Made by a program: the position numbers and the translations under genes. The notes beneath the pieces are model-generated. The model searched no databases and was not told the origin of the DNA. It saw only the letters and a list, made by a program, of their open reading frames with translations. Below are positions 1 to 11,748 of a DNA stretch of 64,000 nt, piece by piece. Source of the stretch: Anisus vortex (Eukaryota; Mollusca; Gastropoda; Planorbidae). The stretch lies in the NCBI GenBank assembly GCA_949126835.1, contig OX421499.1, forward strand, positions 24,029,990 through 24,093,989. The letters run 5' to 3'. The first letter of the stretch is position 1. Each line of letters begins with the position of its first letter.

Positions 1-355
1 ATTAATCTAACGTTGAAGCAGCGACTTATCATAGTATCAATCTGACGTTGGAGCGACGACTTGTCATAGTATCAATCTAACGTTGGAGCAGCGACTTTTC
101 ATAGTATCAATCTAAGGTTGTAGCAGCGACTTGTCATAGTATCAATCTAACGTTGTAGCAGCGACTTGTCATAGTATCAATCTAACGTTGGAGCAGCGAC
201 TTATCATAGTATCAATCTAACGTTGGAGCAGCGACTTATCATAGTATCAATCTAACGTTGTAGCAGCGACTTATCATAGTATCAATCTAAGGTTGTAGCG
301 GCGATTTATCATAGTATCAATCTAACGTTGTAGCAGCGACTTGGAGCGACGACTT
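1..355. repeat. 35-bp minisatellite, about 10 copies
   Basis: A 35-bp unit containing CTAACGTTG and GCAGCGACTT repeats with a few substitutions. Copies start 35 bp apart (for example 181 and 216). The array is already running at base 1, so its left end lies outside the window. The last copy is fused to a shorter variant before the sequence becomes AT-rich. It does not encode a sustained reading frame. Confidence 0.95.
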
Positions 356-358
356 ATC

Positions 359-904
359 TTTCTTAAAGACGTGAATTTTTGTTGTTTTTAAAAATATCTT
401 GTTTTTATTTAATTATTTTTTTTATTGTGCACGCTGTGCGATCTATATTGTGAGCTATTTATCCACCGGTGCGCTAGAAAAAAGGTCAATGACATGACCT
501 AAATTCTACATCGAATATAACGCCAATTGTTTTGTTAATCCGTGGCAAGGCATTATTCTGTAGTTTAAATCAATGCGAAACATCATATGTTTAGAGTTTT
601 TTGTTTGGAAGGGAGAATCGTGTCAAAGAGAAATAAGCAACAAAATCTAAAATGACTGACTGCGGGGACTGGCCAGGAACATACAATGGCGGTAGCACGC
701 CCTCTCCACGCGCGCGCTAGGAGGAATAACGGAAGTACAGGTAAATCGATGTATCCTTAGCATTTAACTCCCTATGCGGCACGTGGAACCGATGACGTGG
801 ATTATCGGCAGTGTGATTCGTGTAGGCCTAAGTGCGGCGTGCTTTAGCGAGATCGAGACTTCCAGGCGCGTGCGAGTTAGTTTACTAGTTGCCCAGAGCC
901 GAAT
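359..904. other. No gene seen; AT-rich then GC-richer stretch
   Basis: AT-rich DNA to about 650, then a GC-richer patch (660-890) with several CpG dinucleotides. No reading frame or RNA fold was recognised. A distal exon or regulatory patch cannot be excluded. Confidence 0.4.
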
Positions 905-1036
905 TTAAAACATGATTTGAAATAATCTATGTTGATAGATTAGATTATATTAAAATAATCTATGTTGATTGATTTCAGCACAGATTGTCTATGTTGATAG
1001 CTTTATGCACATATTGTCTATGCTGATAGAATAGAG
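905..1036 (+). repeat. Degenerate ~28-bp repeats, forward arm
   Basis: Three to four degraded units built around GCACAGATTGTCTATG followed by TTGATAGA. They abut the left end of the long element at 1037. The same unit appears in reverse orientation at 3595-4183 and forward again at 4391-4490. Confidence 0.75.
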
Positions 1037-1149
1037 CAAGGGTCGGTAACTTAAGTCACGCGTGCCAGACCTGGCACGCAGAGCGTTTTTCAATGTCACG
1101 CTAGAGACCTCCATTAGATGTTTCTTGATGAAAGAACTTGTTCGTGTAT

Positions 1150-1374
1150 TAAATGAGGTATTGTCTGTTGAAGCTGATGTATAAATGAGGTATTGTCTGT
1201 TGAAGCTGATGTATAAATGAGGTATTGTCTGTTGAAGCTGATGTATAAATGAGGTATTGTCTGTTGAAGCTGGTGTATAAATGAGGCATTGTCTGTTGAA
1301 GCTGATGTATAAATGAGGTATTGTCTGTTGAAGCTGATGTATAAATGAGGTATTGTCTGTTGAAGCTGATGTTT
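1150..1374. repeat. 32-bp minisatellite, 7 copies
   Basis: Units start at 1153, 1185 and 1217, exactly 32 bp apart, nearly identical. The minus-strand reading frame across it is only a by-product of the repeat. It lies inside the long hAT-like element. Confidence 0.95.
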
Positions 1375-2429
1375 TTGAATGACATAGCGAAATATTTCAG
1401 TGAGTTGAGCTTGCGTTTACAAGGTCAAGGTCTCACATCAATTAAACTGTTAGACCACTGAAATGAATTTGCATTGAAAAGGGACATATCGTGCCATGAA
1501 ATCAATTTCAAAACAAATAACTACCTGTACTTCCCAAATTTAAGGCATATATTATGATAGATATTTGTGCTTTTTTCAGAAGTACATTGAAGCACTCAAA
1601 GGCAAGACTTTAAAATTCAGGGATATGTTTTCATACCACATCAAGCCTGACTGGCTTGATTTTACTACAACCTTCTTAGAAGTTGATCTTTTTTTTTAAG
1701 TAGAGGGATATTGTTAATTTGAAAATGCAGCCAGTTAATTTTACACATCTAAAAGACGGGCATCAAAATGAGACAATTTGCGGAAAAATAAGGAAGGCAG
1801 ATGCTTAAGAAAGGCATCTGCCAGGCAATCACTCTACTTTCAGCAGTTCAGCCTTTGGTTCAATTTACACATGTTAACATATTTTATCGCACATGAAAGC
1901 TGTTTTAAGCATACAAAGCATACACCTACACTTGACCATTCAGAATTGAGTATATCTGAGATTATAAAATTAGCGAAGAGCATTAAAGACAATGCGTTCA
2001 TTAATTGATACTGAATTATTACATTTAAAGGAGTTTTTATGCTCATCTTCAATAATTAAACATCAATATAAGTAATTCTAAAGAAATGTATTTATTTTAT
2101 TAGTTTAAAAATATAATAGACTTAATTTCTAGCATTCCAATTATTAATGTTTAAAAAATAAATTCCTTAAATGGACAAACAATTAATGAAGGAAATGTTT
2201 ATTTACAAATGTAAATAAACAAATGTACAAAAAAAAAAGAGCATGAGAAAAATACTTCGAATCTCCTACGTAGAACACTGGACTAAAGAGTAGGTCTGGT
2301 ACAGAATACCCTCAATTTCAGGCCCTCAAGAAAACATTATGACAACAATCAAATGGCGCAAACTGGCATGATTCGGTCCTGTGTTGCGGAGTATTAACCT
2401 GCCAAGGCACTGCAGAAGGCTGACTGTAT
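1375..2429. other. Interior of long element; no gene seen
   Basis: AT-rich sequence with short frames on both strands around 1778-2052 that resemble no known family and have no splice context. I see no transposase motif. Confidence 0.4.
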
Positions 2430-2545
2430 TGACTGTATTGACAACCGCTCAAGATAGGCAAAATTGGAGAAAGTTTACTGCTGAGGTGTCCATGCGCTCC
2501 CCCAACGACCCAACGGTCAAGGGATTGATGATGGTGATGAACGTA
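2430..2545 (+). mobile_element. 3' tail of an RTE-like LINE
   Basis: The plus strand reads QDRQNWRKFTAEV followed by SPNDPTVKG. This is the usual end of RTE/craft-type LINE reverse transcriptases, an 'R..W' helix and then a tail rich in P, N and D. A diverged second copy lies at 12935-13040, and a longer relic of a similar LINE is at 46735-47785. The fragment is too short to place in a clade with certainty. Confidence 0.6.
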
Positions 2546-2960
2546 ACTTAATTATGTCTTTTATTAAAATACCATAATGTTGGAGTTCAATAAAGAAATA
2601 ATAATTAGTCAGTAATATTAGTTATATTACAAAAAAAATAACTTATTTGGCATTAGACCACCATTGAATCAAATTTGGAAAATTTAGTGTAATTAAAGGG
2701 AGATAATCAAGTTGTTTTCTTTGAGCTAATATTTTTAATATGTTTTTTTTCCTTTATAAAAGAATAATTGATTTATAATATATAATTAAACATGATCAAA
2801 TTGTAAATGATAGTTGAAAACTAGTTTAATGTTATAAGACTTAAGAATTTATATGTACTTTTTTAAACATTTCATTTACTACTCAGTTTGTATGCTTACT
2901 ACGTATCTATTCCGCTAAATGTTATTCGTGAGTAAATGATTAATCTGTATATAATATAAT
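2520..2960 (-). repeat. Diverged copy of the 42123-element interior
   Basis: Read on the minus strand, this matches about 42590-42900 of the 1.08-kb hAT. Shared words include GATACGTAGTAA, CATACAAACTG, ACATATAAATTCTT and TTATCTCCCTTTAA in the same order. Other copies are at 44410-44900 and 60990-61254. Confidence 0.75.
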
Positions 2961-3594
2961 ACATAAATTCTACACACTTTGTTTTATTTTTCTCCATATT
3001 ACGTTGTTTTAAATATCTTACAGTTAATAATGGATGTTTACGTTTAATACATGTTTAAATTAATTTGAATATGTATGGATGTTAAGCATGTATGTAAAAA
3101 AAAAGAAGAATGAATGAATTTAAATTTAAAGTTAGAAAACTTTTGGTCTCGTAAATTATTTTGTCTTCTATCCCCTTAACTATGTAGCCTGTGTACTGTT
3201 CTTCTATCCTCTTTTCTTCATTGTAAAATATATGAGATTGTACATGTAAAATCTTGAATAAACATATTTGGAAAAAAAAAATACATTACTTGAATATAAA
3301 ATTAAATTCCCTAATTCCCTGTGAAGATTGAATATCCAACACTTAAGTGATAAAGTATGCAATAATTAAACATACATGAATATAAAACGGATGATAATCA
3401 CAAACACGTTATTTTTTTTATTAAATCTATAAATCTCCTATGCTTTTGCCTTTGGTCTTGTTAAGGCGCTAAATAAATTGTCTTATAAAAGGAAAAAAAA
3501 ATACTACAGCAGGTTGACTTTTAAGCTGTTGGCACGCTGAATGAATAAGAAATCCTAGTTTGGCACACTGTTAGCAAAAGGTTGTCGACCCCTG

Positions 3595-4183
3595 GTCTAG
3601 TCTATCAACATAGGTAATCTATGGTTGAATTTAATCTTAAATATTACAGACGCTCCTTCTATAAAGAAGATTATTGCGTCCTACGCTAATCCGTGGTCCG
3701 AGTCTAGTCTTGCTTCTTTACTAATGTTTTAAATGATGTTAAGTTACTGGTTTTCCTGGTACGTTCAGGCAATCCATTCCATGCCCGAATGCCACTTGGG
3801 AAGAAAGAGTACTTATATGCATTTTTTCTCGCATAAAGGATAAGGAAATGGTTTTTATCTTTATGTTTATCTGAGCTTTGCAACAGGCTGTTGGGTTGTA
3901 TTTCTAAATTAGAGTTTAATACCTTATGTATTATTACTACTTTACAATTTGCACTTTTGTCCTCTAGTGTTTCTAGGTTTAGTGATTTGACTATTGGTGT
4001 TACTCTTGTCAGTTGTGAATATTCGCTAGTAATGAGTCTTGCAGGTCTTTTCTGAATGTGTTCTTATTTTTAAATGTTTTCTTTAGTTGATGGGTCCCTT
4101 CAACATAGACAATCTATGAATTAATTTATCAACATAGACATCTATGGTTGAATATATCAACATAGACAATCTGTGCTCTAGTC
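3595..4183 (-). repeat. Reverse-oriented ~28-bp repeats split by a LINE
   Basis: Units of the 905-1036 family in reverse orientation (TCAACATAGACAATCTGTGC). They are interrupted by the LINE fragment at 3641-4098. The segment joins the right end of the long element to the left end of the short one. Confidence 0.7.
3641..4098 (-). mobile_element. 5'-truncated CR1/Jockey-like LINE, 3' end
   Basis: Read on the minus strand, it matches the C-terminal reverse-transcriptase region and 3' tail of the better copy at 16803-17530. It ends with the same short hairpin tail and is truncated at its 5' side at the word GGGACCCATC. Small changes break the frame. Confidence 0.8.
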
Positions 4184-4390
4184 CAGGGGTCGGCACCCTT
4201 TTTAATAATAGTGTGCCAAAGTAGGATTTCTAATTCATTCAGCGTGCCAACAGTCTAAAAATCAACCTGCTCAAGCACTCAAATGTGTAGTATTAGACAC
4301 TTGAATTATCTTTTCGGGATTTTCAGCGTGCCATTTAAAATCGCTCCGCGTGCCCAGTGTGGCACGCGTCCTGTAGGTTGCCGACTCATG
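4184..4390 (-). mobile_element. Short hAT MITE (GGGTCGGCAACC family)
   Basis: Starts CAGGGGTCGGCA and ends GGTTGCCGACTCATG, an imperfect terminal inverted repeat, 207 bp long. Its orientation is opposite to the 1037 element. The 8 bp on the left (CTCTAGTC) and right (GACTAGAG) are reverse complements rather than a direct duplication, and this inversion extends about 19 bp into the satellite on each side. Confidence 0.85.
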
Positions 4391-4490
4391 GACTAGAGCA
4401 CAGATTGTCCCTGTTGATAGATTTAAGCACAGATTATCTATGTTAAACGAGTCAAGCGCAGCTTTCTCATGTTAATAGATTCGAGCAAAA
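4391..4490 (+). repeat. Degenerate ~28-bp repeats, forward arm
   Basis: Three units of the 905-1036 family in forward orientation, immediately after the MITE. They decay toward 4490. Confidence 0.7.
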
Positions 4491-5954
4491 ATAATTGTGT
4501 TCGTGTGTTGGAGCAGTCAGGACTGTGTTGAAGTCACAACCAAGATGTACGCCAGCTGACGCCCTCTTGTTGGTCCCCCTGGTGAATTGAAATGTTAGTT
4601 GTTGTTGTTTTTATGTAGCGGCAAATGAAGATGATTGGGAACACGTCTAAATGTCTCCAAATGATACTTTTTCCGCACGGATGGGTGAATTAAGAAGTAG
4701 ATGAGTGATCGTTTATATCAGTGGATCTATGTGATAAAGTAGAGAAGCATGTAGCGAAGACTGGATAATATAATAAGTATAATTGTGTCATTTGTAAATG
4801 GGCTGGCTTGTCATAGAAGTTGAGAAAATTCATCTTATCTAATGGATGACTTTAATGGCGACCTATTTAACCAGGGCCTACGGAAAGTAGAAATAACAAA
4901 TCGATTCTCTATATAAGGAAGGGTAAAAATAAAAAATAAAAATAAACTATAGAAAGTTTAAGTTAAATCTGTATTTTCTTTCAGGTTCCAGGCACTTTAA
5001 TGTAAGGCATCGTCTGATTGTATGATCATATATTGTGGCCACTTGCTATAACTGTTTGATGACTTTTATATGGTCAAAGAAAATAGAGACCATTTGTAGG
5101 TATTTTTCATTCTGCATGGAAGGTCAGAAATGAATGTAAAACAACAACAACAACTATTTTATGCCATGAGTAAAACTCACTCTATCAGCCTTTTGATTTT
5201 ATAATATATCAAGTGTGAGGAGCTGAAAGCGAAAGCTACTCCCCCCCCCCTCACACACACACACGCCTCATGCTCTCCCATGCGGGTGCCCTAAGATCTG
5301 TGTAGCCTACCATTCAAGTCGATTTTACACACTCATATTTAATAGTAATTGAGCCATGTTGTTGTTTTTTATTATGTGCAGCATTGTTAAGTTTATAATG
5401 TAATAGCAGACGAATGCTCGTCCTGATAGTCACTTATTGAGAGACCTTTTTGATTATATCCTTGACACGTCACATCTGCGGCCCGTGGACCGCATGTGGC
5501 CAAAAACAAAAAGACTATAACATTTCTTGTAATGTCTCAAGCAGCGATAGTTTATTCTATTAAATCCCAACACAAGGCCAAAATATAAAAATATCCTTTT
5601 CTAACAACACGCTCCCTGTTAAGTGCATACAATTATTGTTTAGAAAATTGGTTTTATTTGTTAAAAGTATTATTTTCTTTGCGCTGTTTGTCTAGCATTA
5701 ACGATAGCTTTTGTATGGCTTTGTTCACTATACCATTCTATATACATTTTGTATATCTCTGCAGCCATGCTTGACCTAAACACACAATAACGTTAAACAT
5801 TTCAGTCTACAAAATCACGTGTATCTTAAATAATGAATATCATACAAACGTGTGTGCGGATTTTAAGTGTCTTTAGATGTCTTTAAAGCAGAAAAAAAAA
5901 CAGAAGCAAAAAAAAACAAAACACAATTCCATTGAAATCTCTTATTATTAAAAA
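4491..5954. other. No gene seen
   Basis: AT-rich DNA with a C-run followed by (CA)n near 5240-5265. Short frames have no recognisable content. Confidence 0.4.
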
Positions 5955-6198
5955 AGTAAAGTACCCTTCGAACCAAACTGATCATAAGGCCGGTGAAGCA
6001 GCGTTCACCAGTTACTGTGGCATGGTAGGTAATTGTGTGGCCAACACAATGCACTGCCGCATTTACTTTTCGCCAACCAAGGTCAGGTAACCATCAGTGC
6101 TGGGTAGACTCGGGAACCCGGGGAAAAATCCTAGCCTCCATCAGGATTCGAACCCAGGATCTTCGTTACGCCAGTCGAACGCGCTACCACCCCTCACC
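5955..6198 (-). mobile_element. tRNA-derived SINE (family 1)
   Basis: Read on the minus strand, the head carries an A-box-like TAGCGCGTTCGACTGG and an exact B box GGTTCGAATCC. A shared body follows, with CTACCCAGC, GGTACCTGAC-like and GTGAACGCTGCTTCACC words. Other copies are at 18364, 20717, 29944, 35446, 40626 and 48080. There is no long poly(A) tail. Target duplications were not resolved. Confidence 0.8.
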
Positions 6199-7919
6199 TT
6201 ATTATAAAGTTAGTAATTTATTTTCTTTTTTTCCCCTAGAAATTGAACGACTGTCTCATTGCTAGTCTTCAGATTTCGTCTTGAATTAATTTTGAGTTCA
6301 CGTGAAAAGCTTCTATGTTTTTTTTAAACATAAATCTATGTTTTATTGCTACCCCACAGAATGGTACTGAAGTCGGCAAAATTAGATATTTAGTATAAGG
6401 TGTTTAATAAAGGCAAATTCATGTATCTATACAGTGAAGAAAAAATTTATAAAATTGATTAAATAGTTGAAAAGTTATTCAACATTATATAAGTAAAGGT
6501 AAAGAAAGTCGTTTTGGAGAAAAATGAAAAAGAAAACACTACCGATTTTTAACAGTTTAGCATTGTAAGATAATTAAATATTACCAAGATGAACAAATAT
6601 TAACCAATCGCCATGAAATTAGGCAAATACTTTAATAATGAGTCAATAAACAAGCTGTTAAAGTTTTAAAAGTTTTAAATAATATTTAGTAGACTTAAAA
6701 ACAATTTTATCTTTTGAAGATATTTCGTTTGATTTTATACAAAAGCTGCATAAACACACATTTTTTTTTAAACTTGCAAAAAAAAATTTTATCTGAAAAT
6801 TTTACAGCTCTAAGTTAAGGCACACAGCATTACAAATCAATAATAACCTAAAAAATGACCTAGGAATCATTTTACACATTATTTTGCATTTATTGAAAAA
6901 TCAGTTTTACCGACTTCCCTACCGGTTCGTGGGGTTGCATCACAATTTATATTTTTATTTGATTCTTCACATGGAAAACGTTTTTTAATATATGTGAATC
7001 TTTCTTTTCTTTTAAAGAGGGGATAAGAACAGCTATGTTCGGAAACATATTTAATTTGCACAAGGTCATGTTATAATCAATCAAGACTAATAGCGTATTA
7101 CACAGACCTATATGCAACTTTATACAAGCTACATACATTCATTTAGCTCTATCAAGTATTCGTCCACATACAGCTACAAGTTGCTGTGATAGTTTAAGAG
7201 AAAATTCCGGCTCAAATGGGTAACAAAAAAGCATGTTTAGCGAAATAAACAAAAAGTTACAAGGGAAATAATTTATATTTCATTTATAGTCGCCCTTGGT
7301 TAGTGCTTATAAGCGCCCTGCGCATTTACTAGAATTAATACGCTCAAGGCTGGTGGACCATCCATCAAATAAAGCTCCAGTAATCTTTTGTTAAAGGTTG
7401 GGTAATCCTGTCATTGTTTACTTACGGCTTCAGTTATCTATTCGGGTGTGTCAAGGTTTCTGCTAAACTTAGTATAAAACTATAGAATTAGATTGTCTCA
7501 AACCTACAAAGCTCAGTTTAAAGGCAGTAAACTTTTCAAATAGAATGTTTACTTTAAATTAAAACAATGGAAATATAACGTGCGAACATTTGTTTTGACA
7601 ACTGGAAGATTGATGGTAAACAAATTCATTAATTTCGTTATAATTTTGTAATTTTTATTTATTTTTTCTTGTGAATTTTTTTCAAGCGTATGTTGCGTTC
7701 TCATAGAGAAATGGTCTAGAGTCTAGATGGAGAGTCAGGTGGAGCCTTCAATGGCAGTGTAATGAGTTAAAGAAAAAACAACAACACAGAGCTAAGTACA
7801 GTCAACACGTCACAACAATACAGATGTCCTTAATGTCCTTGAAGCATTAATCAGTGATAAATATCTAATAAGGATTTTTGTAAACTTTGGTTCCAAGTTT
7901 CACTTCTTTGAACTTAGGC
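6199..7919. other. No gene seen; AT-rich
   Basis: A low-complexity AT-rich stretch. It includes the word TACCGGTTCGTGGGGTTGCA at about 6921-6940, which recurs inverted near 25180. No coding exon was recognised. Confidence 0.4.
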
Positions 7920-8270
7920 CTCAAAGGTGGCGAAGTGAGTAAATGACCGATACGCTCCCATTAAGAGTACATCGGTGGGCTAAGGCATGGGGAACGTCCC
8001 CCGTAGCACATCAAATAATGATGTCACGACTGCAGAACTCACCGAAACTCGGCGAGGAGGAAGGACTAATCACAACAACTCCCGTCTCGCCAAGCCTTGT
8101 GCCTGGACACGAGCAATGCCTCATCGTTAATGATCCAGTGGGAATTACGCAGATGGAGAAAAGTGTGCTTGGGTGAATGCGGCCTGCCTCATAGGCTTGT
8201 CTTAAGCCCACCCCTATCTTGTTACGTCTTGGACCTAAGATCTGGAAGGCTCGTCCGGTTTCAAAAAGAA
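7920..8270 (+). repeat. GC-rich dispersed repeat, unknown family
   Basis: A GC-rich island in AT-rich DNA. It shares short ordered words with 43212-43620 (GGCATGGGGAACGTCCCC versus CGCATGGGGGACAGACCCC; GTCTC...GTGCCTGGA in both). Open frames cross it on both strands, but none matches a family I know. Confidence 0.45.
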
Positions 8271-9516
8271 TCTTAACTTCGGTTTTAAGTTTATCTTATA
8301 GATTTTTTAATGTAAATCTAAACCATTTGTGGACAAGCAGATTCACGAATGGAACATTACAATCAAACGAAGCTTCCATATACCCGTAATACCCTGTTTA
8401 CAATACATCGCCGTAACAGCTGGAACAACAGTCACTGCTTGCCAATGCCGTAAATACGCTCAGAAGTGTACGCAGGAGCGAACTTTTTTTTTTCGTGTTG
8501 CATGTTATTATTTTAATCAATAAGGTAACGATAATAGGGTGGCCAAACTGACAATTTCTAAATCTCGACGTACGTTTCAGCTTACGAATAAATGAAAAGC
8601 TAACATTCTCAATAGGAGCGAATTTTGACACTCGCCACATACGCCATTGTTTTCCACGTTACGTCTCTGGTTTCGATAATCCGTTTGAGCTCGGCCTGTG
8701 TTCGAAAATTCAATTTTTAGAACCATTGTGGCGACAGACGAAATAAAAAAAAACAATAACCAAAAACATGAAATCAATAGAAGCTGTTGATCTTTTATAT
8801 TTGTCAGACTCTATTCTTTTACAGGTCGGCTGCTTCCGCTTTGTTTTTTAACACCAAAAGCCAAGAACAGAAACTTAGAAGAATGGCGGTGTGGGAGGGG
8901 CAGGGGTTGGATGCTGAGTGGGGGGGAAGAGATGATGTCCCTTTATGTAACCAATGACTCATATTCTAATAATCCATTCATGGAAGTGAAGTTTGAAAAG
9001 AAAAATTGTTTTAAATACAAATGAATCATATTACTTTCTATTTCCTGTTCACTACAAGGTCGACTTCAAACACTTTAAATGACGTTATTACCCAGGTCTA
9101 CTTAAATGTAAGTCCTTACTACATTTTTTCTTTTCTGGTGAAGGCCATTGTCTAGTAGTTTTTTCCTGCATTGTGATAACAGTTTTTTAAGTGATGTAAG
9201 ATTTCCTGGTGTGTTTCCTGGCGTTTCCTGGTGTGTTCAGGCTACCCATTCCTTGACATTTTGTGTTTTCAATTAAAATTATAGTGCTGATCTTTACTAT
9301 AACAGATTAATGCAAAACGGATGCTTGGCCTTTGGATTTGGTTGATCTCATCTCTTAGTCCTTTTAATTTCAAACCGGCTACACATTAATCCCCCATTGT
9401 CGTTACTGGTTTCACAGAAAGCTTTAAAATGTGTACATTATAACCTTTAACCTTTAAACCAAAAAGAGTAATAGGTGAGTCTATGCATTTATTGAGATAG
9501 GAAGCACTGCCTATAG
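8271..9516. other. No gene seen
   Basis: Mixed-composition DNA with a G-rich patch at 8890-8935. No exon, SINE or element end was recognised. Confidence 0.35.
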
Positions 9517-11052
9517 CAGGGTAGGCAACCTACGTAACGCGTGCCAGACTTGGCACGCAGAGCAATTTTCAATGGCACGAGGAAGACCCCTAAGAAGATT
9601 TTTCAAGTCTTTTCTACAAGTATAGAGCAAGATGACTTTTAGCCTGTATGTGCGCTGAATAAATTAGAAATCCTACTTTGACACACTAATGTAAGGGTCT
9701 GTAACTGTTTTAAGTTGGCAGCCGTTTCCAAGTTTAATTTTTATTCTTTTCTATGTTTTTTATCCATTTCCGCCCGCCAGAGAATAAAAGGGTTGAGTGA
9801 AGTAGAGCCATTCGCTATGTGCGTGTGCGATTGATGGGGTTAGCTGTGTGCTTCCCTGTTTTGACCTTTGTGTGGACTTAGTGTCCAGTGGTCATCTTTT
9901 TCTAGTACTAAGGTGTGGCTGCTAAGGTAACTATAATAGTTTTCATCGATGTTTTATTATGCCTTGTATTTAGTGTTTACACACGGGACTGGTATGAGTC
10001 TGGTGTGTAATTTGTCATTTTATTTTTATTATTGAATGGTTTATTTTTATGATGTTTTCCTGTTGTTATACGTGGTGCACTTAATTGTTTACCACGTGGT
10101 AAATAGCACTACGATTTGTGTTTTATTGGGAGTGCCCATTGCTGCTTTGATTACAGGTTGTAACAGGTGGCGCATTTATTTGCCAGCCACGCTGTATTGT
10201 TTATATTTCCTATTTACAAGTGGTTCACTTCATTGTTACCCACTTTGTAATATGAGGTCGAGTATGTTTGATTTTAAATGTGGTTGGCTTGGGCGCCAGA
10301 ATCACATTTAATTAACTGTTTTCTAATATAGCCTTCAGTGGCTTTTTCATAGTCACTGGTGGTGGTGATTTGTAGTCCTTTTGTATATATTATTATAATG
10401 CATTCCATATTTGGCATAACTACTTGAGATGCCTTGTCTGGCATGACATCCTTTACTATTTTATGTTTACCTTTTATTTATATGTATATTATGTTATGAA
10501 TTTAAATTGATGATTTATTTATGTGTTTATTGTGTATTTCAGCCAGGCGATGTATAGTCTGGTTGGTTTTTTTTAGTTGATTGATAAAATATGTTTTTTA
10601 GTGGGATGTAAATATGTTTTCTTAGACAGCAGAAATTTGATTGTTTGTTCTAGTTTTAGTAAGAGTCTATTTTTAGTTTAATTTAAGTTAGGGCTTCAGT
10701 AGGACTGATTCAGAGTTATGTGTTTTTTTGTAATGGTTTTCTGGAAGTTAGATTTAGAGTATTTTTATGTGAATAAAGTTATAGTTTTATAGTGTCACTT
10801 TAGCTTCTGTTTTCTATCTTTGTTTCTTTTAAGTGCTGTGCTCTTGTGCTGTTTTAGTTAGCTAGTAGTAGTTATTATTTTATTTAGTTTAGTTCGCTAA
10901 GCCTTAGACTTGACAGTCACCTTGGGTTCGGTTAGGCCAAGGTTGCACAGACCACGATCCCCCCCCCCTTTTTTTTCCCCTTCCTTACTCTTCTTCACCC
11001 CTCTATCCCACTCCCACCCCTTACACTAATATTAAAAGGTTGCCGACCCCTG
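9517..11052 (+). mobile_element. hAT MITE interrupted by a solo LTR
   Basis: The left part (9517-9689) begins CAGGGTAGGCAACC. The right part (11026-11052) ends GGTTGCCGACCCCTG. Removing the inserted LTR and one CTAA leaves a ~196-bp element like its relatives. The 8-bp target duplication is GCCTATAG before and GCCTATGG after (7 of 8), which is the length expected for hAT transposition. Confidence 0.88.
9690..11025. mobile_element. Solo LTR of an LTR retrotransposon
   Basis: A 1,336-bp insert that starts TGTAAGGGT and ends ACCCCTTACA, so it has TG...CA ends and a short inverted repeat. It is flanked by a direct CTAA (9686-9689 and 11026-11029). It is T-rich, has an AATAAA at 10772-10777 and contains no internal coding region. 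This fits a solo LTR left by LTR-LTR recombination. The 4-bp duplication suits Gypsy or BEL types, but the superfamily is not proved. Orientation is probably plus, judging from the AATAAA. Confidence 0.75.
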
Positions 11053-11747
11053 GCCTATGGTGCAACCACCGTAGAAGATACAAGCCTCGAGGACTGCAAC
11101 ATATAGTCCCACCGACTCATCCGATTGAACTAGAAAGTGTTATTAGCTTCCCAAAGACTTTGTTGCCGTGGTATTACCAAGGCTTAATCATTAATCCTAC
11201 CCGCGTCATCATAAATAATATTTCTGAGCTTAGACAGCAATACTTCAATATAAGGGCGTGTGTAATGTTCCCACTCATACTCAATTAACTATATATTTAA
11301 TTATGATCTGCAGAAACGGAGCAGCTTTGCGTTAAAACTGTAACCCCCAAAACAAGGTGGCGGCGGGGGCCACAATAGATAAGAAGCTGTTACATAATGA
11401 ATAACAAACGGGACTCATACATAATAACTACTACAACTTAAAAATTGTGTAGCAGTTGACAACTGACATATCAACCCACTTATCATAAGGACGCTGAATA
11501 TATCAACAGAAAAAGGTTCAGCTGAGGTGTTATACAAAAGCTATCATAAAAAATACCAGAACACCCTAATCAGTGGTTTAATAACATGTCCTCAATGTTG
11601 AATCTTTGATTCAGTCCCAAGTTTTCTTTCTGGTCAACTATTTATCTTATTAATAGCAGACACAATACGTATCCAAATACATTCAAACTTTGTTTTTCAT
11701 TGATTATCCAGAAAGTGACGAAAACCAAGTCAATTATTTTCATATAA
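11053..11747. other. No gene seen
   Basis: Short frame at 11040-11288 has no family resemblance and overlaps a MITE end. Otherwise unremarkable AT-rich DNA. Confidence 0.35.
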
Positions 11748-11748
11748 A

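Larger units (their letters stand above)
1037..3594 (+). mobile_element. Long hAT-like element (GGGTCGGCAACC family)
   Basis: The left end (about 1037-1110) and right end (about 3520-3594) match the two ends of the ~200-bp MITEs at 4184, 9517, 32529 and 34874: GGGTCGG near the start, a GTGCCAGACCTGGCACG palindrome, then a GGCACACTG...GTCGACCCCTG end. Here the ends are 2.4 kb apart. The interior next to the right end is similar to the same position inside the element at 43628-45943, so this looks like a long form rather than a MITE with a random insert. No transposase frame survives. The interior also contains a 32-bp satellite, an RTE-like LINE tail and a block shared with the 42123 element. 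Confidence 0.6.

Noticed and set aside
1..355. CRISPR-like array
   Set aside because: Units are contiguous 35-bp repeats with no unique spacers, in clearly eukaryotic DNA.
1149..1385. Repeat-containing minus-strand protein
   Set aside because: Translation of the 32-bp minisatellite only.
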